From: Zoroaster sp. YZ-2022
Taxonomy: Eukaryota; Echinodermata; Asteroidea; Forcipulatida; Zoroasteridae
Reading direction: 5' to 3'
DNA: 64,000 nucleotides
NCBI GenBank assembly: GCA_029582265.1
Contig: CM055823.1
Span: 6,138,001 to 6,202,000 of the forward strand
Below, one piece after another: positions 1-9,104 of the stretch (position 1 is the first letter of the stretch; each line of letters opens with the position of its first letter). The position numbers and the translations under genes were made by a program. The notes under the pieces were generated by a model. It was not told the DNA's origin and searched no databases. It saw only the letters and a program-made list of their open reading frames with translations.

Positions 1-277
1 AATGTTGATATACTTGCCAAGGTATATCTAGTGCACTTAAAAGTCAAACCCTGCAAACCTTACGTGTAGTAAGTACATTTACAGGTCAAAATGAGTCGAC
101 CGTTTGTGACTGGTAAAACCATTATCTTGTATAGTTCAGGGTGGTCAAAATGGCAGTCAAAACCAGTCAAAAAATGCCCCTGTGTGCACATTTGGGATAA
201 CAGTCAAAAACAGTCAGTTGACTGATTTTGACCTCTATGGCAACTTCCCACTAAAGTGCAGCTAGAGTAGGAGAGTT
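1..277 (+). repeat. Dispersed repeat rich in GTCAAAA/CAGTCAAAA motifs
   Basis: Many short CAGTCAAAA and GTCAAAATG motifs occur here. The same sequence appears in reverse complement at about 57194-57525, including the motif for 'cacatttggg' and the end next to GTGCAGCT, so this is an interspersed element. Its left end is cut by the window edge, and a short fragment of that end recurs near 4954. No coding potential is seen. Confidence 0.75.
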
Positions 278-280
278 AAT

Positions 281-437
281 GAAGAATATTATGAGTATGG
301 AGTGTAACACGAACACAATGTGGCAAATTTGGTTGACCTGAAAATTCGTCATGCATGACGTCTGAGGACACATAAGCTTAACACGTTCTCAGACTTATCA
401 AAATTTAGGGGGTGACGTTTCTTTTGCTGTTATGTAT
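281..437 (+). repeat. Dispersed repeat, copy A
   Basis: This block begins ATGAAGAATATTATGAG and ends near GGGGGTGACGTTTCTTTTGC. It recurs nearly unchanged at 17041-17189, with a short deletion there. It contains the self-complementary motif GTCATGCATGAC. No terminal inverted repeats or protein are recognised. Confidence 0.8.
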
Positions 438-439
438 AT

Positions 440-1685
440 TTACTAAGCAATTGAGAATTTCACATGGTATCACCACAAACAGTCTTTACTTAAGTAAAAT
501 GTTTTTATAATTATCAAAAGAATGCCAAATTATGACATAAGTATCCACCTGCAATGCATCGGATTTGACATTTGGATGGTCTAGTTGCGGCCTCCCTACT
601 GCAGCACAAGCTCTTGTTATTAACCGAGTATCAGACTACCCCCATAGGCTATGAGCACCTTATTTCAATATCCATGACTTTTGGATATTGAAATCGTCCC
701 GTTCTAGGTAATCGCAAGCACCACGGGCACTGGGTACACAGAAACCCCTCAAAAGCCCAGGAAACATGGTTGGCATAGCTGAAGAGGTTAGTTTCATAAT
801 GGTGTCACTGTACAACCCACTATGAATGTCATTTCAAAGGAAGCCTTTTTGTCAATTATGTACCTTGGTAATAACATAGATTCATGAATATTCGTAATAT
901 CACTGGTGAGGTATCTAAGCCCATATAAGGGAAAATCTTCCACTTAGCCTGAACCGCAGCACATGTTTGACATTTATATAGCCAGCACAATGTGTTTGTG
1001 TTGTGACTTTCATTATAAATACTTCATTGTGTATGCTGGATTTCTATGAAGTGAATTGTACAATGCAAAACCTAGCCTGATTAACTTTGAACTTCTGTTG
1101 AACAAGGTATTTTTTTTTAGTGTTTGCGTCATCGGCCACTTCTCAGTCACCTGCTCCAATTTGATTTGCTTTGTGCATTATCAGTTTTGGGGATCAGAGT
1201 TGCGTAGCTGTTACTTCGCCATTCACCTCTGTGGACCTCGGTTCGAATCCAACTTTTAAAAACATATAGGCCTACATGTATACTGAGACGCAATAAAAAC
1301 TTTCCACTTGTTTTGGAATAGCATAAAATTGTAATGGTTCAAAATAAGACAACACAATTTGGATTAGAAATGTTGGCATTTTATTGAGGAAATGTCCACG
1401 TTTTGTCCACTGTACTCGATCCCATCTGTATCCACTTCACCGCGAGTGCACATATTACATTTGTGCATTGTGATTACTGATAATTTCAGGTCGAAAAAGT
1501 GCTAAGTTTCTATTGCGTCTCGGTATACATCTGAAATTGTTTATCTTTTTCTGGGAATGGTAAACAAAAACAATACACGGGCCTGTGATTCATCAGGATT
1601 TTCCTGATTTTTTTTGGTACTGAGTAAGGTCCGAGTATAATGCAACTACTGTTAAAAACTGATGAGTGACATATACACGAAATGA
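440..1685. other. No gene recognised
   Basis: No plausible exon is seen here. Positions 450-490 match the arm of the foldback family found at 37 and 48 kb. Positions 1580-1615 match the start of the 'caggatttttcctg' repeat family. The box GGTTCGAATCC at 1239-1249 resembles a Pol III B box but has no cloverleaf around it. Confidence 0.5.
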
Positions 1686-1687
1686 CA

Positions 1688-1938
1688 TTAACCAGTTGGC
1701 GTCGGGAATAAAAAAGTTTTTCTGGGCCCCTGTGCGGGTTTCTTTTTCCCACACACACGTTAATGGAAGCTTCCACAGCGCGTGGCCACGTCTTCCGAGC
1801 ATGTCACTGTACACGCGCAGCTCAACCGAGCATGCATACAAATATTCCGGAGTTTCCTATGGCGTGTTTATATGCTCTCCGATCTGCGGTGCAAAAAAAA
1901 TTTGCATGTATACACGGCCTCCGACGCGAACTGGTTAA
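1688..1938 (+). mobile_element. TTAA-flanked MITE, copy 1
   Basis: This 251-bp non-coding element has inverted ends TTAACCAGTTGGCGTCGG and CCGACGCGAACTGGTTAA. Full copies also lie at 11873-12121 and 24584-24836 (reverse). A TTAA at both ends suggests the piggyBac-type target duplication, but the transposase family is not proven because no transposase is present. Short open frames inside it recur in each copy because the element itself is repeated. Confidence 0.8.
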
Positions 1939-1992
1939 AAGTGGGTCCAAAACCTTAAAAATGCAACATGAGTAACCATTGAATTGCCCATT

Positions 1993-2478
1993 TCAGGATT
2001 TTGTACAAATCTCACTTTGCCTCAAAATATTTTTGAAAGAAGAGAAGTAGCCACCAAGGAAAGAAAGTGGTAGCCTGTGTTGTGTCCAAACCTATAGTTT
2101 CTTGTTTGTGGGGATGTGGAGAGTCTGTAAATCCAGGAGGTTCAGGGGGATTTGTCCTCTACACCAAAGGGAGACCCAGGCCTGCTACCCACAGGAGGTT
2201 CATAGGGCTTTGTCCTCTAGACCAAAGGGAGACCCAGGCCTGCTACCCACAGGAGGAGGTTCAGGGGGATTTGTCCTCTACACCAAAGGGAGACCCAGGC
2301 CCGCTACCCACAGGAGGTTCAGGGGGATTTGTCCTCTAGACCAAAGGGAGACCCAGGCCCGCTACCCACAGGAGGTTCATAGGGCTTTGTCCTCTAGACC
2401 AAAGGGAGACCCAGGCCCGATACCCATTTTTTCAGGATTTTTACTTTTGTCAAATCACATCCCTGAGTACAGTGTCCC
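1993..2478 (+). repeat. Dispersed 'caggatt/agaccaaaggg' repeat with internal expansion
   Basis: Other copies lie at 35802-36070, 46728-47035 and 59665-60540, with a reverse fragment at 52150-52235. The other copies carry a single GGAGGTTCAGGG...GACCCAGG segment. In this copy that segment is expanded to five units (listed separately). Confidence 0.75.
2136..2427 (+). repeat. 58-bp tandem repeat, about five units
   Basis: Each unit reads AGGAGGTTCAGGGGGATTTG, then TCCTCTA, then ACCAAAGGGAGACCCAGGCC and GCTACCCAC. Units alternate between a GGGGGATTTG and a TAGGGCTTTG form, and one unit has an extra AGG. The repeat creates Gly/Pro-rich open frames in two phases that I do not regard as coding. 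Confidence 0.9.
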
Positions 2479-4084
2479 CTAATTTTTCTGGTAAAAATGT
2501 TGTGGAGATCTTAAGTCATTGAAGTAAATTTGTTGTCAAAAGTGGGTGTGGAATGCTCCCAGATTTCAAGGGCACAATTTTTATTGGTTGAATATTTTAG
2601 ATTTTTAACATTTTTATTGTTGAGAAAATTTTTGGGAAGTTTGGAAATTTGTTGTATTTTAAAATTGTTTTGGTAACATGTTGGGATTTTGTGGGAAAAA
2701 TTTCTGAAAATTTTTGAAACCTTTAGGGAAAACTTGCAAATTAGGAGCCAGTTTGGGAAGATTTAAGACATTTATGGCCCTAAATCATTGTACGAACATT
2801 GTATAAAGTGCTACTGTGGATTTGTAGTGTAAGTTATGGGTGGCAGTGAACCACATGATTGGTGTTCCTTTTTTAGGGATTGCTGTCTTTATTAGCTTAT
2901 TAACCTTTGTAGTTAATAGCTGATGTGGTTTTTGTTCACATTTGCACTTTATATATAAACAAAAATTAAAACAAATAAATAAATTAAATTAAATTAAAAA
3001 AAAATAAAAATAAATAAATAAATAAATAAAATAAAAATAAAAAATAAAAATAAATAAATAAATAAAATAAAAATAAATTAATTAATTAAAAAATACAAAA
3101 TAAATAAATAAATAGTATTCTTGGAACTACAATGTGTTATGGTTGATACATGTATACCTTACCTAGTGGTACACACATTGGGTGTGAACAAAATATTTTA
3201 TTATGGCCTGGGGAAACCTCATTACACCCTTCCATGGTACCAACCTCCCAGCATATCTGTGGTTTAATTCTGTTTATAAACAGATTCCAAATCTCACAAT
3301 AAATGAACACATTGTCACAATGTCATCGTATATGTGCTACTTTGTAAAAACAGAATGGCTACTTTGTAAAATAAAATGGCTACTTTGTAAAACAAAATGG
3401 CCAACTTGAAAAAAGTTTTGACAGCCAGCCAAAAAGTTGAGCATAAGGTTAAAGGTTGAACTGTATCCTCTGTCAATAATATTGATATGTATCAATCTTA
3501 AACTTACGCTAAGATTGAAATGCAATTCTACAATTAATTTAAGGTTAATTCTGATTTAAGGTTAATAGACATGATTGTTTCAAATTCTTTATGAAACACG
3601 CCCCAGATTTTGTTTACAAATTATATTTTTTAACATTAGTCATTCTGGCGATGAACTGACAGAATTTTCAAGTAATAATAGCTTGTTAATTGGTTTCAGT
3701 TGAAGACACCTTAAACCATTTGATTGTCTTTTGCGTGGGAAATTCGAGACCATCGCTTTAAACAATGAGTGTCTGCGTACGTGAGATTCACAGAGTTGTG
3801 GCATGAACCATGTACCGCGTCACAGATACGAAAAAGACACCCACCGCTTTTCATCGACTATTCAAAATCAACATCTGCGATCATCACACGTGATTAAGCA
3901 AGTTTCGACAGTATCATTGCACTTATGAATTGACCAAAGCTTGTGTCTGTTTTTTGTTGATAAGTGTTTCTCATTACAGGTAGGATGTGTACTCAGCTGC
4001 AGTTTCTAGATACAAAAAGGGCAGTCAATTGCCCGTGTTCAGTTAAGAATGTAACAGTTTCGTGCTATTTGAGTTAATCGTTTA
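2479..4084. other. No gene; AT-rich low-complexity tract
   Basis: Positions 2950-3115 are almost pure A/T, with (AAATA)n-like sequence. The rest appears to be unique non-coding DNA. Three short ATGGC(T/C)ACTTTGTAAAA-type repeats lie at 3354-3405. No exon is recognised. Confidence 0.5.
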
Positions 4085-4174
4085 CTAACCCTAACTCCCT
4101 AAGCATTGTTACTGAACAATAAAAATCCTTCAAAATCCTCCAACTGCCTTTGTTGTCTAGGGAGTTAGGGCTAA
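4085..4174 (+). mobile_element. Short CCCTAACTCCCTA-ended MITE
   Basis: A 90-bp element bounded by TAACCCTAACTCCCTA and the complementary TAGGGAGTTAGG. Equivalent short copies lie at 11739-11821 and 18776-18865. The telomere-like CCCTAA ends belong to the element's inverted repeats and are not telomere sequence. Confidence 0.7.
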
Positions 4175-4270
4175 GTTTGCCTAGTCAGCCTAGATGGTAT
4201 ACGTGTTGTCGGGATACAAATTAAAGGAAAGGTACAACAGTGGTAATGTCAGCATTACTGCATCTCTGAG

Positions 4271-4382
4271 TTAGCCTCATTCTAGGGCCAGTACACTGGA
4301 CTCCCTCCGTATCCTTGGCCCTCGCGCTGCATGTACAAAAATGGAGCGATTTATTTTATTTTATTTTTTATTTATTTTTTAA

Positions 4383-4413
<31 letters not shown>

Positions 4414-4818
4414 ATTTATTTTTTTTATTTATTTTTTTATTTTTTATTTTTTTATCTGCTAATTATTACAACCTAAAACTTAGTGATCAGGTAACATTGC
4501 CCAGACATAGCAGACACTTTTGGCATAAAATCCATTATTCTGGGATATCTCACTTTCATGAAATTTTTGAAAAAATCTTTGGAAAAAAATTTAATAAAAT
4601 AAAATAATAAAATTAAATTTTCACCAAAATTAACCGATTTCACAATAGTGAACTTTATGCCAAAAGTGTCTGCTTGGGCAAGCTTACCTAATCACAAAGT
4701 TTTAGATCGTAATAATTAGCAGATCAAAATTTAAAAAAATGCTCCATTTTTGTACATGCGGCGCTAGGGCCAAGGATACGGAGGAAGTCCAGTGTATTGG
4801 CTCTAGAATGGGGGCTAT
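4271..4818. mobile_element. Long foldback element
   Basis: The outer arm near 4277-4350 (CATTCTAGGGCC to ACAAAAATGGAGC) pairs with about 4740-4812. The inner arm near 4455-4530 (TCTGCTAATTATTAC to CTTTTGGCATAAA) pairs with about 4655-4735. An AT-rich stretch separates the outer and inner parts of the left arm, and the central loop is about 120 nt. No protein is encoded. Confidence 0.85.
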
Positions 4819-4998
4819 CTATGAGTAAGCTTACTTTCTTGAATCAAGACAGCAGGGGAGGAGCCACGGAGCCGGAGGGGGGGTTCAAGGAGCCTGACCC
4901 CCCTCTTTTTGGCTGACATTTAAAATTTTAACCCTCTGTGACTGCAAGTCAAAATGTTGATATACTTGCCAAGATTTAAAAAAAAAAATTTTTTTTTA

Positions 4999-5195
4999 CG
5001 CAATTCGCCCCACACAAGGCCAATGGCCACTCATTGAGTTGTTACAATGACTCCACACTGAAGAAACCAGCCCCTTGCACCGAAACAAGACAAGTTAATA
5101 ACCAGCCTCTTCACGGTGCGAATATAGGACTGGGAGGGGTAACTAGTCCAGAACAAGGCAGTTATTAAACTGCCTCTGCCCCTATAAGCAATTAT
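4999..5195 (+). repeat. Dispersed SINE-like repeat (GCAATTCGCCCC family), copy 1
   Basis: This starts GCAATTCGCCCCACACAAGG and ends CTGCCTCTGCCCCTATAA. Copies lie at 26630-26845 (same strand) and 20541-20662 (reverse, partial). This copy lacks a short segment (AAGGTGGGGGCTACT) that the 26.6 kb copy retains. No Pol III boxes are obvious. Confidence 0.8.
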
Positions 5196-5248
5196 GGTTA
5201 AGTGTCTTGCTCAAGGATGTCTTGCTCAAGATGTATCTAGTATACTGA

Positions 5249-5457
5249 AACGAGCAATATCGTCACGATCAGAGCAGACTTTCAACAGGGCATGGAATCG
5301 GTGTCCTCAGTTCAAGATGAACACAGTGACTGAAAATTAACTGGCACATTTACATGTATACCTTATCATATGGGATAACAGTTTCGGTCACTGAGTTTAT
5401 CTAAAACTAACACTCCAATTCCATGTCCTGTTGATCGTAACGATATTGTACTTTTAA
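5249..5457 (+). mobile_element. Palindromic 'TATCGTCACGATC' MITE, copy 1
   Basis: This belongs to a roughly 220-bp family whose ends are inverted: TTAAAGGGACAGTATCGTCA at the left and its complement at the right. GGGCATGGAATCGG lies inside the left end and CCGATTCCATGCCC inside the right. About eleven copies or parts occur in the window. In this copy the outermost bases are degenerate. Confidence 0.8.
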
Positions 5458-5490
5458 ATGTCCAACACTGTCAAACCTTACTGAGAGACC

Positions 5491-5713
5491 TTTCAGGGAC
5501 AATTATGTCACGATCAATAGACTTTCAACAGGGCATGCAATCGGTGTCCTAGTTTGAGATGAACACAGTGACTGAAAATTACAGGCTCATTTATGCAGCA
5601 GCAACGGTAATATGACCTTATCATGTGGGGTTATTATTTTGAGTCACTGAGCTAATCTAAAACTAGCACTAAGATTCCATGCCCTGTTGATCATGAAGAT
5701 AGTGTCCCTTTAA
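5491..5713 (+). mobile_element. Palindromic 'TATCGTCACGATC' MITE, copy 2
   Basis: A near-complete copy lying 33 bp after copy 1 in the same orientation, ending GTCCCTTTAA. The left end is slightly eroded (TTTCAGGGACAATTATGTCA). Confidence 0.8.
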
Positions 5714-5749
5714 AAAAAGGCCTGCTGATAGTACATGTACATGTAGGTA

Positions 5750-6125
5750 TGGAGTGTCATGGTCGAGCGGTTTAGTGCATCGGATTTGTGTTCTGATGGC
5801 TCAGTCGTCAGAATGTGGGTTCGAATCCCGACCGCGACCGTGGTGCTTGTGTCCTTGAGCAAGACACTTTACCATAATTGCTTCTCTCCACCCAGGAGTA
5901 AAATGGGTAATGTACCTGTGAGGGCAGAGTTCATTGTTATGTTTGATTAGCCCATATATGCGCTGTAATGGCAGCAATTGAGCTGTATACTCCCCAGGGA
6001 GCTGAGATGGTTTCAGGAATGATTTATGAGCCTGATGAGCAGGGGTAATAATATAATGCGCCTTGAGCACCAGTTTGGTGGATACGTGCGCTATATAAGT
6101 ACATATTATTATTATTATTATTAGG
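5750..6125 (+). repeat. tRNA-Leu-derived SINE, full length
   Basis: The head has an A-box-like TGGTCGAGCGGTTTAG and a B-box GGGTTCGAATCCC. The conserved body follows (CTTGAGCAAGACACTT, CTTCTCTCCACCCAGG, GAGCTGAGATGG, GCGCTATATAAG) and ends in an (ATT)n tail. Closely related copies lie at 6855-7196 (reverse), 60061-60395 (head truncated) and 63563-63921. Confidence 0.9.
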
Positions 6126-6854
6126 TAAATAAAGGGATGACTTGTTCCAATTTTATGCATGGGCATAAAGCCAGGGTGTCTGTGTGTGGGGGGGGGAGGG
6201 GTGGAGAGGGAGAGGGGTGGAGAGGTGGAGGGGGTGGAGTCCCCATCCCACCCTCCATTTTGTTCATTTTGTTCGGGGGGGGGGGGTGGTTCATAGGATC
6301 ATTCCTTCACATTTTGGACCTCTTAAAAACATGCATTTGAAAAATGATTTAGGGCTTACCATTGATTTCAAAATGTTACAAAAATGTAAAAAAAAATTCC
6401 TCAAATTAAAAAAAAAAGTCTGCACCTTTCCTATAAAGGGAAAGTAAAACATTGGTATTTAGAAACGTATGTTCATTTCAACCTTCTAGTTTTCATGAAA
6501 TATACCATGAAACTAACAAGTGGAGGTTTCAACATAATTGGGGCTCACATTTTTGAGAAAATGAAATGAAAATGAAAATGTTTTTGACAACAAACCGTTC
6601 CAAGGTTTTTATGTTTTACGTTTGACCAAAAAAAAAATAAGCCAGTATTGATTTCCCCAAATGGTTTTGAATGGTAGGTCAGCTAATACAAAACCTTGTT
6701 TGGATCTTTCCAAATGGTAGTACAGCTAATACAAAACCTTGTTTGGATACTTCTAAGTGGTGAATCAATGGACCCTCTATGCATTTGAATGGATTTGAAT
6801 GGTAGTAAAGCTTGCTACCAACACTTTTCAAATGTATCACCTTGTGTGTACAAA
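6126..6854. other. No gene; purine-rich and poly-G tracts
   Basis: Positions 6184-6236 are almost pure G/A with several GGGG runs, and 6276-6290 is a G run. The remainder is unique AT-rich DNA with a short direct repeat (AATACAAAACCTTGTTTGGAT) at about 6687 and 6729. No exon is recognised. Confidence 0.5.
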
Positions 6855-7196
6855 ATAATAATAATAATAATAATAATGTGTGGACTATATAGCACACGCA
6901 TCCACCAACTGAGTGGTGCCAAAAGGAGAGGCCTCCTTGCATATATTTTAAGTAAGTAAATTACCGTCAAATACGGAAGTCTTCCGCAGAATCCGGAAGA
7001 GTTGGCAGCTCTGTATAGGGCTAATCAACCAACTCTCACAGGTACCCATTTAACCCCTGGGTGGAGAGAAGCAATTATGGTTAAGTGTCTTGCTCAAGGA
7101 CACAAGTGTCATGGCCGGGATTCGAACCCACATTCTGCTGCTAACACCAGAACTTGAGTCCAGTAAGCTAGACCGCTTGGCCACGACACTCCAATG
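6855..7196 (-). repeat. tRNA-Leu-derived SINE, reverse copy
   Basis: On the minus strand the head GTGTCGTGGCCAAGCGG is followed by the B box GGGTTCGAATCCC, the body, and the (ATT)n tail at 6855-6877. Part of the 3' body has been replaced by unrelated sequence. The head retains the CTCAAGT anticodon loop of a Leu tRNA. Confidence 0.85.
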
Positions 7197-7499
7197 GGCA
7201 TTTTTAAAAGTGGAAATTTTGAATGGTTTCAAATGGTCTATCAATAGGAGGGTTAATTATGCCGATACGCAGGTCTGAGGCGATGCGTGCCAAGACCAGA
7301 AACGGACTCTTTTTTGGGCCTAAATTGTTTGAACCATTAATAATTTCCCAGGCCATCAGGAATAATAATAGGATCCTGGTGGGATCATTTCCAACAAAAC
7401 CGGACCTCGGATGTTGATTGTTTAACTGGAGCCGTGCACAGGAAATGTTTGTTTTAAGAATGTGACGAGAATAGGATTCAGGTTAAAAGTTTATGAAAG

Positions 7500-7575
7500 T
7501 TTATTTCATTTTCAGCCACTGTGCTCATCGTAAACTAGGACACCGATTCCATTCCCTGTTGAAAGTCTGGTTCTC
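7500..7575 (+). mobile_element. Partial 'TATCGTCACGATC' MITE
   Basis: Only the right half remains, from TTTTCAGCCACTGTG to CCATTCCCTGTTGAAAGTCT. Confidence 0.7.
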
Positions 7576-7595
7576 AGTGGGGTGGGGGAGGCATG

Positions 7596-7850
7596 GGCGG
7601 ATCCAGAACATTTTTAGGGGGGCTGAGAATGAAAAACAAGTATTTTTCAGTACTACAAAGGGTGCTGCAACTTCCTATGCGCAACGGTTAGTATAGTACT
7701 AAGTAGGTTAACTCCTTATGTTTATCCCGCACACTGTGGGAATGGGAGTGCGTTCTCCCCTCCCCTCTCTCTCTTTCTTTTTCTCTCCCCTTTTTAATTT
7801 AAAAAAAATGATTTTAGGGGGGGCTACAGCCCCCCCCCCTGGATCCGCCA
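7596..7850. mobile_element. Non-autonomous element with GGCGGATCCAG ends
   Basis: The inverted ends GGCGGATCCAG (7596-7606) and CTGGATCCGCC (7840-7850) are each followed inward by G-rich or C-rich tracts. No transposase is present. GGATCC-containing G-rich ends of this kind resemble non-autonomous DNA transposons, but the superfamily is not assigned. Confidence 0.65.
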
Positions 7851-7851
7851 A

Positions 7852-8033
7852 TGGGAGGGTCGAGAGGTGTGGGGGAGGGTCGAGAGGTGTGGGGGAGGGT
7901 CGAGAGGTGTGGGGGAGGGTTGAGAGGTGTGGGGGAGGGTCGAGAGGTGTGGGGGAGGGTCGAGAGGTGTGGGGGAGGGTCGAGAGGTGTGGGGGAGGGT
8001 CGAGAGGTGTGGAGGAGGGTCGAGAGGTGTGGA
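7852..8033 (+). repeat. 20-bp G-rich minisatellite, nine units
   Basis: The unit is GGGTCGAGAGGTGTGGGGGA. Nine consecutive copies start immediately outside the GGCGGATCCAG-ended element, and only a few point changes separate them. The plus strand has regularly spaced G runs able to form G-quadruplexes. Open frames over it in several phases follow from the 20-bp periodicity. Confidence 0.9.
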
Positions 8034-8439
8034 AACAACCTTTTAAACAACTGTTTGACCAGTGACTCAACTCTCTGGAAACTTAGATTTAACTTTATAA
8101 AAAGAGTCAAATTAACATTTAAGTTAGATTTCACTATATGTTAATTCAACACTTTCTTTGAGTGAAATTTACCATATAAAGTGTTGTCACTCACCAACCT
8201 AAGGTTGATTCAAATGTTTAGAGTGTAGGATATTTTCTAAATCAAAATGGGGACAAGGGTTTCTTTCTCCCAATTAGGTCAAAATAGTATTATTATTTAT
8301 TTCAAATTTTTTATTTTTTATTTTTAATTCAATTTTTTAATTTTTTTATTTATTTTTTTATAATTTTTTTTTTTTTTGGGGAGGGGTCATTGAGATTTGC
8401 AGCATTCCATCAAACTTTAAGTTGTATGGCCAACTGCTA
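8034..8439. other. No gene; AT-rich tract
   Basis: Positions 8285-8375 are A/T low-complexity sequence. The rest shows no coding signal or known repeat. Confidence 0.5.
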
Positions 8440-8712
8440 TGAAGTTGCAGTTGCAGCCAAAATTGCTGGATCGATTGGAATTCTGCTCTGCTGTGTTTTA
8501 AAAGACTTTTTCACATCGGGTTATGAACGTTTGCCCGATTTGTGAGGCCACTCGTATCCATCATACTTTGTGTATGGGAAATGTGGTCGCTGCGTAGACC
8601 TGTATCATTTTCCTATAAGGAAAGAAAACATTAATAAAATAAAAAAAGGCGTCACCGCACCAATTTTGAAGCCGACTGATGACCAGACACCGGAGACTTT
8701 TTTTTGGGCCTT
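8440..8712 (+). mobile_element. MITE of the CAAAATTGCTGG / ACCGGAGAC family, copy 1
   Basis: This contains AAAATTGCTGGATCGATTGG, CTTTTTCACATCGGG and CATACTTTGTGTATGGG, and ends GACCAGACACCGGAGACTTT. The most complete copy, 29783-30187, shows inverted ends GTCTCCAGTTTCTGGTC and GACCAGAAACCGGAGAC. Other copies lie at 19500, 24085, 54083 and 55140. Confidence 0.75.
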
Positions 8713-9104
8713 TGCTAATATGACCAAAGCTTTCGACAAAGATGTGGTACAAACAGATGTACTGAAGAGGTAAAGTCCATGTTCACTATTTTCTCATTCA
8801 TGACAATGAAATAAACCAAAATTTTCACAGGTTGGCTTTTATATATATTGATTCTTGATTCTACAGGTATTTCACCCAAACTGTAAACTGCCCGTCGACC
8901 TTTTTTGACAAATTTAAATCAACACTTTCTAGGAAACTGAATCTGTTTGTTGTACATGTATTTGTATAACGTTGCTTCCTAATCCAGGGACCTTGAATTG
9001 CTGAATTACATTCACTTTCACTTCAAAAACCAGTCCCACCCATTTATAGTGTTCAATTCATTTAGTTATTTCTTTTCCCCAGATAAATACATTTACTTGG
9101 GGGA

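Noticed and set aside
1196..1260. Possible tRNA with GGTTCGAATCC
   Set aside because: The T-arm box is present, but no acceptor, D or anticodon stems can be formed around it.
2067..2482. Gly/Pro-rich open frames of 90-126 codons
   Set aside because: They translate the 58-bp tandem repeat in a dispersed non-coding element.
4085..4174. Telomere-like CCCTAA/TTAGGG motifs here and in seven other places
   Set aside because: They are single occurrences at the ends of palindromic MITEs with TTAA flanks, not tandem telomeric arrays.
7708..8144. Open frames rich in repeated Ser-Arg-Gly-Val or Ser-Thr-Leu-Pro
   Set aside because: They fall on the 20-bp G-rich minisatellite, where every phase repeats every 60 bases. 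No start context or domain is seen.
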